From: an uncultured Roseobacter sp.
GTDB taxonomy: Bacteria; Pseudomonadota; Alphaproteobacteria; Rhodobacterales; Rhodobacteraceae
NCBI GenBank assembly: GCA_947488305.1
Contig: CANKZM010000004.1
Span: 253,501-317,500, forward strand
DNA length: 64,000 nucleotides
Direction of reading: 5' to 3'
Part shown: in pieces, positions 26,764 through 34,918 of the stretch
How positions within the stretch are numbered: position 1 is the stretch's first letter
How the letters are laid out: the number at the start of each line of letters is the position of its first letter
The notes under the pieces: model-generated
What the model saw: only the letters and a program-made list of their open reading frames with translations
Databases searched by the model: none
Told to the model about the DNA's origin: nothing
Made by a program: the position numbers and the translations under genes

Positions 26764-27186
26764 ATGCTGAGGATAGACGACACCGTTGCAATCGAAGACT
26801 GGGAGCTGAGTGAGAGCTTCATGCGCTCTTCCGGCCCCGGCGGGCAGAATGTGAACAAGGTTTCCTCTGCAGTAGAACTTCGGTTCGAAGCTGCACGATC
26901 CCCTAACCTGCCCGGTCCGGTAAAATCCCGCCTGAGACGCTTGGCCGGGAGGCGCTGGACGTCTGATGGTGCCATCGTGCTGCAATGTGACGAGACGCGC
27001 AGTCAGGCGCGTAACCGGGAAATTATTCGCGAACGTTTGGTTGAGCTGATCCAGAAGGCTCTGGTCGCGCCGAAGCGACGGATCGCCACAAAGCCCACGT
27101 TAGGGTCGAAAAAGCGCCGGTTGAAATCCAAGAAACAGCGCGGCGAGGTGAAATCGCTCCGTGGCAAGGTTGATCCTTCTGACTAA
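26764..27186 (+). CDS. arfB: Alternative ribosome-rescue factor B (peptidyl-tRNA hydrolase)
   Basis: ArfB releases stalled peptides from ribosomes lacking a stop codon. The 140-residue product has the release-factor GGQ motif (SSGPGGQNVNKVSSAVELRF) at about 22-41. Its C-terminus is long and lysine/arginine-rich (APKRRIATKPTLGSKKRRL and following), the part that enters the empty mRNA channel. The start is the ATG at 26764, four bases after the VOC stop. A longer in-frame extension into the VOC gene is rejected because homologues begin like this one. Size and motifs fit ArfB rather than a full release factor. Confidence 0.94.
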   Translation: MLRIDDTVAIEDWELSESFMRSSGPGGQNVNKVSSAVELRFEAARSPNLPGPVKSRLRRLAGRRWTSDGAIVLQCDETRSQARNREIIRERLVELIQKALVAPKRRIATKPTLGSKKRRLKSKKQRGEVKSLRGKVDPSD

Positions 27187-27202
27187 TTGGCCAAAGGCGA
27201 AT

Positions 27203-27613
27203 ATGCGAAACCATCTGTCCAAAATGCCGTTGCGTCTACGTATCCGTGCAGTATGTACTCTCTTGGTGCTTGCCACATTTTCAGCCTATAAGTGGGAACA
27301 TAACACGATCAGCGCCACACCCTGTGAATATGCGCGCATGTTTTATGAGAGGCATACTTCTTCGGGCAAATTCGGCGGGACCTTTGATGCCTACCTCGAA
27401 ACAATGCTGCGCGACGGTGGACGCATTGGCGCCGGCCCAAGGTACAGTGTTGCGGTGCTCTACCCAAGCTTGAAGGGGAAGCCTGAAAACCGACCCAAAG
27501 TCATAGATTTTCAAATATCACGCGACAGCAATGCCGTATCGCAACGAAGGATGAGTCTATCAGCCGCCGATTGGGAAAATCACAGGAAATTCGATTGCTC
27601 ACCTGCGGGTTAG
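27203..27613 (+). CDS. Hypothetical membrane-anchored or secreted small protein
   Basis: The 136-residue product begins with a basic stretch and one hydrophobic segment (RIRAVCTLLVLATFSAY), consistent with a signal anchor or uncleaved signal. The soluble remainder contains two cysteines, one just after the anchor (TPCEYARMFY) and one near the end (KFDCSPAG), which could form a disulfide in the periplasm. The start at 27203 follows AAAGGCG at good spacing. I recognise no family. It lies 16 bases after arfB on the same strand and may be co-transcribed. Confidence 0.6.
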   Translation: MRNHLSKMPLRLRIRAVCTLLVLATFSAYKWEHNTISATPCEYARMFYERHTSSGKFGGTFDAYLETMLRDGGRIGAGPRYSVAVLYPSLKGKPENRPKVIDFQISRDSNAVSQRRMSLSAADWENHRKFDCSPAG

Positions 27614-27752
27614 CCCGGACCGCGTTTTGATGACTTGGTGCAATTGTTTTTTTTCCAAACTAAAAAACCTGATCTATTGCGGCGCGGCGCAATAGAACGT
27701 GACTTTTGACGCACCGTAGTTACGGTCGGCGCAGTTTATCAGGACATCGCAC

Positions 27753-28676
27753 ATGCGCCCGAACGACCGGACCGGTCTTGCCATCTTCCTCAGCCTGGTT
27801 GCTCTGTCGCTTTTTGACGCCATGGGATTGGTCATCAAACTGCTCTCGGAGCGGTATTCCGCCATGGAGCTTTCCGCTTGGCGAAATCTTTTTGGTCTGT
27901 TCCCCGCGTTGATCGCAGTATTTGCGTCACGGGCATGGCACACAGCTGGTCGGCCCATTCGCATCCGGCAATGGAAGCTGGCCCTGGCGCGTGGTGCTAT
28001 CGTGACCGTCGCGCAGCTTTGTTTTTACATCTCTATCGGCGTGATGGCCTTTGCCACCGCATCAACTATTACTTATGCAAATGCCCTTTTCATGACGGCA
28101 CTGGCGGTTCCACTTCTGGGCGAGAAAGTGGGTTGGATGCGCTGGGGCGCCGTGCTGATCGGGTTCGTCGGCGTGCTCCTGATCATGCAGCCAGGCACCG
28201 ACGCGTTCACACCCTATGCGCTGCTCCCGTTGGGAGCGGCATTGTTCTACGCCTTGGTTGGCGTAACAGCACGGCTGTTCGACGACGACGTTCCCAGCCC
28301 GTTGATTAGTCTCTATTCGCAGGTTACCGCCATTCTTGTCTCAACTCTTATTGCTCTGTCCTGGGGAGGCTTCAGCCCCATTCAAAGCTGGGGTGATCTG
28401 GGATGGATCATCGCGATGGGTGCGTTCGGCGGAACAGCGGTTTTGTTTCTCGTCGCCAGCTACCGGATGACAGAACAAAGCAACCTCGCCCCTTTCAGTT
28501 ATTTCGGAATTCCCCTGGCCTTTTTGCTCGGTTGGTTGTTCTTTGACGAGACGCCCTGGGACGCACTCTTTCCCGGAGCGTTCCTGATTGCGGCAGGAGG
28601 CCTCTTGATTATCTGGCGCGAACGCCGACTTAATGCGGGTGCCCGTGGGCTTGTGAATAACGCCCGGGAGCGGTAA
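27753..28676 (+). CDS. DMT-superfamily transporter (EamA family)
   Basis: The 307-residue protein has ten predicted membrane segments in two EamA repeats. The first starts FLSLVALSLFDAMGLVIKLL and contains the YSAMELSAWRNLFGL block; the second starts LLPLGAALFYALVGVTARL. EamA proteins export metabolites such as amino acids or nucleobases; the substrate here cannot be told. It ends 50 bases before the RNase D gene and may be read through into it. Confidence 0.92.
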   Translation: MRPNDRTGLAIFLSLVALSLFDAMGLVIKLLSERYSAMELSAWRNLFGLFPALIAVFASRAWHTAGRPIRIRQWKLALARGAIVTVAQLCFYISIGVMAFATASTITYANALFMTALAVPLLGEKVGWMRWGAVLIGFVGVLLIMQPGTDAFTPYALLPLGAALFYALVGVTARLFDDDVPSPLISLYSQVTAILVSTLIALSWGGFSPIQSWGDLGWIIAMGAFGGTAVLFLVASYRMTEQSNLAPFSYFGIPLAFLLGWLFFDETPWDALFPGAFLIAAGGLLIIWRERRLNAGARGLVNNARER

Positions 28677-28726
28677 CGCTGGCGCAACTTTTGATCGGTA
28701 CCCGGCGCGCAGGAAACAGGACGCTC

Positions 28727-29341
28727 ATGACACATCACGTTTATCAGCAGGATTTGCCCGACGGGCTCGACCTTGGCCCGATGGTGGCCATTGATTGCGA
28801 AACCATGGGCTTGCAGCCGCACCGCGACCGGCTGTGCGTCGTACAACTGTCAGGCGGTGATGGGGTTGCCCATCTGGTGCAGATCACAAAAGGCCAGAAA
28901 GACGCACCGAACCTGTGCAAACTGTTGGAAGATCCCGCCGTGCTGAAACTTTTTCATTTCGGCCGCTTCGATATCGCAGCCCTTTTCAACACCTTCGGCG
29001 CAACAACCAGCCCAGTTTATTGCACCAAGATCGCCAGCCGCCTCGTGCGGACCTACACGGACCGTCATGGCCTGGCGAAGCTCCTGCAGGAGTTGCTGGC
29101 AATCGACATCTCCAAGCAACAACAATCCAGCGATTGGGGTGCCGAAACCCTGACCGACGCCCAGATCGAATATGCGGCATCAGATGTTCTGTATCTGCAC
29201 CAGTTGCGAAATGCTCTGAATGAGATGTTGGAGCGCGAAGGGCGGATGGAGGTTGCTCAAGCCTGCTTTGACTTCCTGCCGATGCGTGCCAAGCTCGACC
29301 TGATGGGGTGGCCCGATACAGACATCTTTGCGCACTCATGA
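28727..29341 (+). CDS. Ribonuclease D-type 3'-5' exonuclease (short form)
   Basis: The 204-residue product is a DEDD-family exonuclease: AIDCETMGLQ (Exo I), FHFGRFDIAAL (Exo II) and YAASDVLYLHQL (Exo III) are all intact. It lacks the C-terminal HRDC domains of E. coli RNase D, as is usual in Rhodobacterales, so tRNA 3' trimming is plausible but not certain. The ATG at 28727 is chosen because AGGAAACAGG precedes it and the 12 upstream codons do not resemble the family. Its TGA overlaps the kdsD ATG by four bases. Confidence 0.92.
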   Translation: MTHHVYQQDLPDGLDLGPMVAIDCETMGLQPHRDRLCVVQLSGGDGVAHLVQITKGQKDAPNLCKLLEDPAVLKLFHFGRFDIAALFNTFGATTSPVYCTKIASRLVRTYTDRHGLAKLLQELLAIDISKQQQSSDWGAETLTDAQIEYAASDVLYLHQLRNALNEMLEREGRMEVAQACFDFLPMRAKLDLMGWPDTDIFAHS

Positions 29342-30300
29342 CCACCTCGTTCCTTGATACCGCACGCCGGGTCATCCGGATCGAAGCCGAAGCACTCAAC
29401 TCGCTGGAAGCTGGTCTGGATGAAAGCTTTACTGCCGCTGTTGATTTGATCCTTGGCGCAACCGGTCGCGTTATCGTCTCTGGCATGGGTAAATCAGGCC
29501 ATATCGGACGCAAGATCGCAGCGACTTTGGCCAGCACCGGTACGCCCGCGCATTTCGTTCACCCGGCAGAGGCAAGCCATGGCGATCTCGGGATGATGGG
29601 CAAAGGGGACGTTGTGATCGTGCTCTCCAACTCCGGCGAGACGCCGGAACTAGCAGATGTGATCGCGCATACCCGGCGCTTTCACATCCCGATGATCGGT
29701 GTTGCAAGCCGACCCGGATCGACGCTTTTGCGGCAATCGGATGTGGCCTTGGTTCTCCCTCAAGCGGAGGAAGCTTGCGGAACAGGCGTTGTTCCCACTT
29801 CGTCGACGACGATGACGCTCGCACTTGGGGATGCTCTCGCGGTTGCCCTGATGGAACATCGCGAATTCACGCCCGAGCATTTTCGAACCTTCCACCCGGG
29901 GGGCAAGCTGGGTGCTCAACTCAGCCGCGTGGCGGATTTGATGCACACAGGCAGCGCTATTCCGCTTGTTGCCGACACCGCCAGCATGTCAGAGGCGCTG
30001 ACGGTTATCGGCGAGAAAGGCTTTGGTGTTGTCGCCGTGACGGACGCAAACGGTGCCCTTAAAGGCATTATTACCAACGGCGACATAGGGCGTCACATGG
30101 AAGGGCTCGCGGGATCCTCCGCGCGTGAAGTGATGACCACCTCACCCATCACAATCGAGCCAGACGCCCTGGCTGAAAAAGCCGTTGGCATCATGAACGA
30201 CAAACAGATTACCTGCTTGCTGGTCGTCGATCCGCAGGCCCCACAAATGGTCGTCGGGTTGATCCATATCCACGACTGTTTGCGTGTCGGTCTAGGTTGA
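29338..30300 (+). CDS. kdsD: Arabinose-5-phosphate isomerase (KdsD/KpsF/GutQ family)
   Basis: The enzyme converts ribulose 5-phosphate to arabinose 5-phosphate, the first committed step to Kdo for lipopolysaccharide. The 320-residue product has an N-terminal SIS domain (VSGMGKSGHIGRKIA; HPAEASHGDLGM; VLSNSGETPE) and two C-terminal CBS domains from about 205 to 320. The start at 29338 overlaps the RNase D stop as ATGA. It is followed by lptC, lptA and lptB, placing Kdo synthesis and LPS transport in one operon. Confidence 0.95.
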   Translation: MTTSFLDTARRVIRIEAEALNSLEAGLDESFTAAVDLILGATGRVIVSGMGKSGHIGRKIAATLASTGTPAHFVHPAEASHGDLGMMGKGDVVIVLSNSGETPELADVIAHTRRFHIPMIGVASRPGSTLLRQSDVALVLPQAEEACGTGVVPTSSTTMTLALGDALAVALMEHREFTPEHFRTFHPGGKLGAQLSRVADLMHTGSAIPLVADTASMSEALTVIGEKGFGVVAVTDANGALKGIITNGDIGRHMEGLAGSSAREVMTTSPITIEPDALAEKAVGIMNDKQITCLLVVDPQAPQMVVGLIHIHDCLRVGLG

Positions 30301-30306
30301 GAAACG

Positions 30307-30915
30307 ATGCAAGGCGATCGGTATTCCCGTATGATTGCCTGGCTCAAGGTGACCTTGCCGCTGTTGGCACTGGGTATCCTTTCGACGCTCTTTCTCATTT
30401 CGCGGGCCGTGGACCCGCCGTCAACAATCCCATTTGCAGATACCGAAGTTCAGGAGCGACTGACCAATCAACAAGTCACCGGCCCCTATTACTCCGCCAC
30501 AACAATGGACGGTGACGAAATCGCCTTCATCGCCGAAACCGTCACCACGCCGGACGACCAACCGGGCATGAACATCGCCGAGAATGTGGACGTCACAATC
30601 GATACGCCGAGCGGCAGGCAAGTCAACGTGACCGCGCTCAAGGCTGATGTGAGCATTGCAGCAGATCAGACAGACCTTACGGGGGATGTTGTTGTGGTCA
30701 TGTCCGGGGGATACGTTTTACGCTCGGATCTGTTGCACCTCAAAATGTCGCGCGTGGAGATGACCTCGCCAGACCATGTGACCGCGACTACGCCCGTCGG
30801 TGATCTCGAAGCCGGCGCCATGCATCTTTTCACCCCCGAAGGCGCAACCGGCAGCCAAATCCTTTTCACCGGTGGTGTTAAACTGTTATACCAGCCCAAA
30901 GCATCGAAAGAGTGA
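30307..30915 (+). CDS. lptC: LPS export ABC transporter periplasmic protein LptC
   Basis: The 202-residue protein has one N-terminal membrane helix (LKVTLPLLALGILSTLFLI) and a periplasmic beta-jellyroll region with alternating strands of the LptC type (NVDVTIDTPSGRQVNVTALK; LTGDVVVVMSGGYVLRSD). LptC links the LptBFG pump to the LptA bridge. Position between kdsD and lptA, six bases after the former, supports the call, since LptC sequences diverge strongly. Confidence 0.9.
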   Translation: MQGDRYSRMIAWLKVTLPLLALGILSTLFLISRAVDPPSTIPFADTEVQERLTNQQVTGPYYSATTMDGDEIAFIAETVTTPDDQPGMNIAENVDVTIDTPSGRQVNVTALKADVSIAADQTDLTGDVVVVMSGGYVLRSDLLHLKMSRVEMTSPDHVTATTPVGDLEAGAMHLFTPEGATGSQILFTGGVKLLYQPKASKE

Positions 30916-30918
30916 CCT

Positions 30919-31413
30919 GTGACATTTCTTAGATTTCTGTTCTTCGTACCGTTGTTCATTTCGGGACTTGCTTGCAGCGCGACTGCTCAAGGCACGCAGG
31001 TCGCTTTTGGTGCGATCCAGCAAAATGACGGATTACCCGTTGAAGTCACATCAGACAGCCTCGCGGTGGATCAAAATGCAGGCACCGCGATTTTTACCGA
31101 TAATGTCATCATAATTCAGGGTGAAATGCGTCTGTCCGCAAATGAAGTCACAGTCTTTTACGATACAGAAGCACAAAGCATCGAGCGCATTGAAGCGATC
31201 GGCGACGTGATCCTGATTTCTGGAGAAGACGCGGCAGAATCCGAACGGGCCAACTACAATGTTGACGACGGCACGATTGTGATGACCGGCAATGTCCTTG
31301 TCGCCCAAGGCCCCTCTGCCCTGACAGCGGACCGGATGACTGTCCAGATGTCTGACGGTACCGCACAAATGACAGGCCGCGTCAAAACCACCCTTCAGTC
31401 TGGCGACAACTGA
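30919..31413 (+). CDS. lptA: Lipopolysaccharide transport periplasmic protein LptA
   Basis: The 164-residue protein has a cleavable signal (FLFFVPLFISGLACSATAQG) and an OstA/LptA beta-jellyroll: LPVEVTSDSLAVDQNAGTAI, FTDNVIIIQGEMRLSANEV, then GTIVMTGNVLVAQG. LptA polymerises across the periplasm to carry LPS to the outer membrane. The start is GTG at 30919, three bases after lptC. The stop overlaps the lptB ATG by one base. Confidence 0.94.
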   Translation: MTFLRFLFFVPLFISGLACSATAQGTQVAFGAIQQNDGLPVEVTSDSLAVDQNAGTAIFTDNVIIIQGEMRLSANEVTVFYDTEAQSIERIEAIGDVILISGEDAAESERANYNVDDGTIVMTGNVLVAQGPSALTADRMTVQMSDGTAQMTGRVKTTLQSGDN

Positions 31414-32171
31414 TGGCGAAACCAACGCTTACCGTCGCAGAAGGCTCAGCCGGGCTACGGGTGACCCACCTGCGCAAGTCCTACAAAAAAAAGACCGTGA
31501 TCCGGGATTTTTCGATGGAGCTTGCGCGCGGTGAAGTCGTTGCCCTGTTAGGACCAAACGGATCGGGCAAGACGACAACCTTCTATGCCATCGCCGGTTT
31601 GGTGACGCCTGAAGGTGGCACTGTATTGATCGACGGGCAGGACATCACAACCTTTCCGATGTACCGCCGCGCGCAGCTTGGGATCGGGTACCTGCCGCAG
31701 GAGATGAGCATTTTCCGCGGGCTATCGGTACAAGACAATATCTCGGCCATTCTCGACATCACAGAGGCCGACCATCATAAGCGGCGTGAGCGATTGGAAG
31801 AGCTGCTATCAGAGTTTTCAATCGAACATCTGCGTCGTGCGCCAGCGCTTGCCTTATCAGGAGGCGAACGGCGTCGTGTTGAAATCGCGCGGTGTCTGGC
31901 TGCGAATCCCAGATATCTGCTTTTGGATGAACCATTTGCCGGTGTTGATCCGATCTCGGTTGATGATATCCGCGCTTTGGTTTCCGACCTGAAAAACCGT
32001 GGTATTGGTGTTCTGATCACAGATCACAATGTCCGCGAAACGCTGGAAATCGTGGATCGCGCCTACATCCTGCACGAAGGCCGCGTCCTGATGTCGGGTA
32101 CGCCGGAAGAAGTTGTCGAAAACGAAAACGTGCGCCGGGTTTATTTGGGTGAAAAGTTCAAAATATCCTGA
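31413..32171 (+). CDS. lptB: LPS export ABC transporter ATP-binding protein LptB
   Basis: The 252-residue ATPase powers LPS extraction from the inner membrane. Walker A is GPNGSGKTTTFY, the signature is LSGGERRRVEIAR, Walker B is YLLLDEPFAGVDP, and the switch histidine is in LITDHNVRE. The permeases LptF and LptG are not in the window, as usual. A 245-base gap follows before hpf. Confidence 0.97.
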   Translation: MAKPTLTVAEGSAGLRVTHLRKSYKKKTVIRDFSMELARGEVVALLGPNGSGKTTTFYAIAGLVTPEGGTVLIDGQDITTFPMYRRAQLGIGYLPQEMSIFRGLSVQDNISAILDITEADHHKRRERLEELLSEFSIEHLRRAPALALSGGERRRVEIARCLAANPRYLLLDEPFAGVDPISVDDIRALVSDLKNRGIGVLITDHNVRETLEIVDRAYILHEGRVLMSGTPEEVVENENVRRVYLGEKFKIS

Positions 32172-32416
32172 GCAACTGTTATTGGTTCCGGGCGAAAATT
32201 CTACCAAAACGCGATCCTTTTATTTGACTCGTACCCCCCTTTTCGGGCTCAATACTGGTATGGAATGTGTCAGTTTCTGCTTTGTGCCACGTCAGACAGC
32301 TCAACAGAGCGTGAAGAACAGCAACCTGACAGCAAGCCAACTTCCGTAGCCAGCCTGTTTTATCCCGCACGCCCGCGTGCTGGTTTCAGGTATGGTCTGA
32401 AAAACAAGGAGAGACT

Positions 32417-32983
32417 ATGCGGTATCAAATCAGCGGCAAACAGATCGACATTGGTGAAGCGCTGCAAACCCACGTGAAAGAAGAGTTGGGGGAGGCAGTG
32501 AAGAAATATGCCGAACGCCCGACCGAAGCGGTGGTTGTGTTTTCCAAGTCTGCACATGAGTTTGTCTGCGAGGCGACCGTACATCTTTCGACCGGCCTGA
32601 CGGCTCAGGCAAAAGCACACCAGACCGAGATTTACGCGGCTTTCGATGCATGTTGCGATAAAATGGAAAAGCAGCTGCGTAGATACAAGCGCAGGTTGAA
32701 AGATCATCACAAAGATCGACCGGAACCGGTTGAAATCTATGGCGCGGCCTCATATATCCTCGCTTCAGAAAACGAGTCGGAAGATCAGGAGCCGGAAACC
32801 CTTCAACCCATTATCGTGGCAGAAATGCAGACGAAAATTCCGTCCCTTTCAGTTGGTGAGGCGGTTATGCAAATGGAATTGGCGGGTGCCCCTGTGTTGG
32901 TATTTCGGAACGAAGGAAAAGAGGGCGTGAATGTGGTGTACCGTCGGGATGACGGGAACATTGGCTGGATCGACCCCCAGTAG
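32417..32983 (+). CDS. hpf: Ribosome hibernation-promoting factor, long form
   Basis: The 188-residue protein has the N-terminal HPF/RaiA domain (MRYQISGKQIDIGEALQTH), a linker at about 105-130, and the C-terminal dimerisation domain of long HPF (EAVMQMELAGAPVLVFRNE; DDGNIGWIDPQ). Long HPF joins 70S ribosomes into inactive 100S dimers in stationary phase. An AAGGAGAG Shine-Dalgarno precedes the ATG. It lies between the lpt genes and ptsN. In E. coli rpoN occupies the place of the preceding 245-base gap. Confidence 0.96.
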   Translation: MRYQISGKQIDIGEALQTHVKEELGEAVKKYAERPTEAVVVFSKSAHEFVCEATVHLSTGLTAQAKAHQTEIYAAFDACCDKMEKQLRRYKRRLKDHHKDRPEPVEIYGAASYILASENESEDQEPETLQPIIVAEMQTKIPSLSVGEAVMQMELAGAPVLVFRNEGKEGVNVVYRRDDGNIGWIDPQ

Positions 32984-33022
32984 AGTTAACCGGCGCTCCT
33001 GCGTCATAACAGTGCGGAAGAC

Positions 33023-33487
33023 ATGGATTTTTCTGAACTCCTTCAGCCGGAGGCCGTTAAGGTTCTTACCTCGGCCTCCAGCAAAAAGCGTCTGATGCAA
33101 GATATCAGCGAATTGGCCGATCAGGTCCACGGACTTGATGCGGACCTGGTTCTCGATGCGCTTTTGGCGCGCGAAGCGCTCGGCCCGACAGGCGTCGGAC
33201 ATGGCATCGCCTTGCCGCATGCGCGTCTCATTGATTTGGACCGTGTACTTGGTGTTTTTGTCCTGTTGGACAAACCAATCGATTTCGGTGCCGTGGACCG
33301 GCAGCCGGTTGACATCGCATTCGCCCTTTTTGCGCCGGAAGACGCTGGTGTTGACCATCTGAAGGCACTTGCATTGGTTTCGCGCACCCTTCGGGACACC
33401 AGCATCTGCGCGAAGTTGAGGGCCAATCGCAATCCCGCGACGCTCTATACGATACTGACATCTGCGCAGTCAGAGCAGGCTGCCTGA
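33023..33487 (+). CDS. ptsN: PTS IIA-like nitrogen-regulatory protein PtsN
   Basis: The 154-residue protein is EIIA(Ntr) of the nitrogen phosphotransferase system, a phospho-relay regulator rather than a transporter. The phosphorylated histidine is in GIALPHARL. The N-terminal DISELADQVHGLDADLVLDA and the C-terminal EQAA helix fit the family. It follows hpf by 39 bases. PtsP and Npr partners are not in the window. The gene ends three bases from the convergent sulfotransferase gene. Confidence 0.95.
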   Translation: MDFSELLQPEAVKVLTSASSKKRLMQDISELADQVHGLDADLVLDALLAREALGPTGVGHGIALPHARLIDLDRVLGVFVLLDKPIDFGAVDRQPVDIAFALFAPEDAGVDHLKALALVSRTLRDTSICAKLRANRNPATLYTILTSAQSEQAA

Positions 33488-33490
33488 AGT

Positions 33491-34915
33491 CTATCGCAGC
33501 CGATCAAACCCAAAGATCATATAATCGCGCTGGTAGGCTGAAGTTGCCAGCGCTTCGATCTCCTCATCGTATATCTCTGCAAGATCAAATGGTTCATCTG
33601 GCGGGCTTTTTTCAAGCACTGGCGGTGCCTTGTGACCCATGCGTCGTGCCAGATCTGGCAGCATCTCCGGCAACTCATCTTCACGCAAAACAAGATCGGG
33701 CAGCATGAACCCGGAGAAACCCTGAATCGCATGCGTTTGGGTACACCAGGCCGGATCAACTCGGATCGCGGTTTGAGAACTCAGATTACTTTTGAGAAAT
33801 GTCAAAAATGCCGCAAAGCCAGCCCGATGCATGGCGAGATCATAGCTTTCATCCAAGCCCTCCAATGGGATCGGCACCCCATAGCGTTTCACGAGGGTCC
33901 GGCGGATGGCGGTGTATGGTCGAGGCCCAACCCCCAGAATATGCGCGCAATAGGCACGATGTGCCCGCACTAGGGGGTGGCACACCACCGAAAAACTTCG
34001 ATGACCTTTATTCGCACGTTTCCATTGGCGCAGGTTCTTTTGAGAGAACTGACTTTGGAGTGCGTCCTCTGCGACATGGTCCAGCTTTGCCATCCAGGTT
34101 GTAACCGTGGTTTCCGCACTTCCCCGGATTGGCAAGAAGATCAGCGGAGTCTTTGACCCGATCACATAGGTGGGTACGGCCGCGAAACGGCGTGGTTCGA
34201 AATCTGGCGCAAGATCAAGGCTATCGATCGATCGCTTCGAAAGCGCCGTCTCCATAGCCTTTGGATTGCTCACTTTTTCTGTCAGCGGTGCCGGGTTTTG
34301 CACCTTGAGCCGGTGGTCCAATTTCTCCAGCGGGTCGTCGACACCCAGATAACGCGCCAACCCGTTCATGACTTCGACAGATTGTAAATCATCGTAGGTC
34401 AAATAAAACGCTGTCTGCCCGTCTACCTGCAGATGCCGTACAATCTGCTGCCTGAAGGTTGCGTGTCTTGCGCAGTGTTCCGCAAATTCCATCGGATCAA
34501 AGCGCACCTTTGCGGCCTTGCGGCGTCGGACATCCGTCAGTTTCCACTGGCCTGTCTGCCGTGCGATCTTCCAGCTCACATAGCTTTGAACGGGATCACG
34601 ATTCAGGATGATCTTGGCGCAGCGCCGATCATCCAGCGCTTGGGAAAGGATACGCGGATCATGGTCGTGAAAATAGCGAAAACCTAGCAGACCCTTGCCT
34701 TTCACGATCCTCTCAAGCAGCACTTCGGGCGCTTTGTCGCGCTGTTCGACGGTCAGTCCAAGCAGCTCGGACTTGTTTGGATAGCCTATGAAATGAGGAT
34801 TAAACGCCTCGCCCAGGCATTCTATCCCATTAAAGGCGTTCAGGTTGCTTTCGAGCAGATTGGACCCCGTTCGCATCTCGGCAAAAACGACGAAGCTGTG
34901 AAAGGGGGGCGACAT
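33491..34915 (-). CDS. Two-part sulfotransferase (Stf0-like plus sulfotransferase family 2-like)
   Basis: The 474-residue protein appears to be a fusion. Residues about 1-220 resemble Stf0: VVFAEMRTGSNLLESNL corresponds to the PAPS 5'-phosphosulfate loop, then ECLGEAFNP, KIILNRDPVQSYVSWK and FYLTYDDLQS. Residues about 245-470 resemble the sulfotransferase family 2 core: TPLIFLPIRGSAETTVTTWM, then FSVVCHPLVRAHRAYCAH. Both halves carry the nucleotide-binding landmarks, so either or both may transfer sulfate. It is last in the minus-strand glycan gene set, four bases after the preceding gene, and cysQ at the head of the set would remove the PAP product. Confidence 0.8.
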   Translation of the reverse strand: MSPPFHSFVVFAEMRTGSNLLESNLNAFNGIECLGEAFNPHFIGYPNKSELLGLTVEQRDKAPEVLLERIVKGKGLLGFRYFHDHDPRILSQALDDRRCAKIILNRDPVQSYVSWKIARQTGQWKLTDVRRRKAAKVRFDPMEFAEHCARHATFRQQIVRHLQVDGQTAFYLTYDDLQSVEVMNGLARYLGVDDPLEKLDHRLKVQNPAPLTEKVSNPKAMETALSKRSIDSLDLAPDFEPRRFAAVPTYVIGSKTPLIFLPIRGSAETTVTTWMAKLDHVAEDALQSQFSQKNLRQWKRANKGHRSFSVVCHPLVRAHRAYCAHILGVGPRPYTAIRRTLVKRYGVPIPLEGLDESYDLAMHRAGFAAFLTFLKSNLSSQTAIRVDPAWCTQTHAIQGFSGFMLPDLVLREDELPEMLPDLARRMGHKAPPVLEKSPPDEPFDLAEIYDEEIEALATSAYQRDYMIFGFDRLR

Positions 34916-34918
34916 GCG

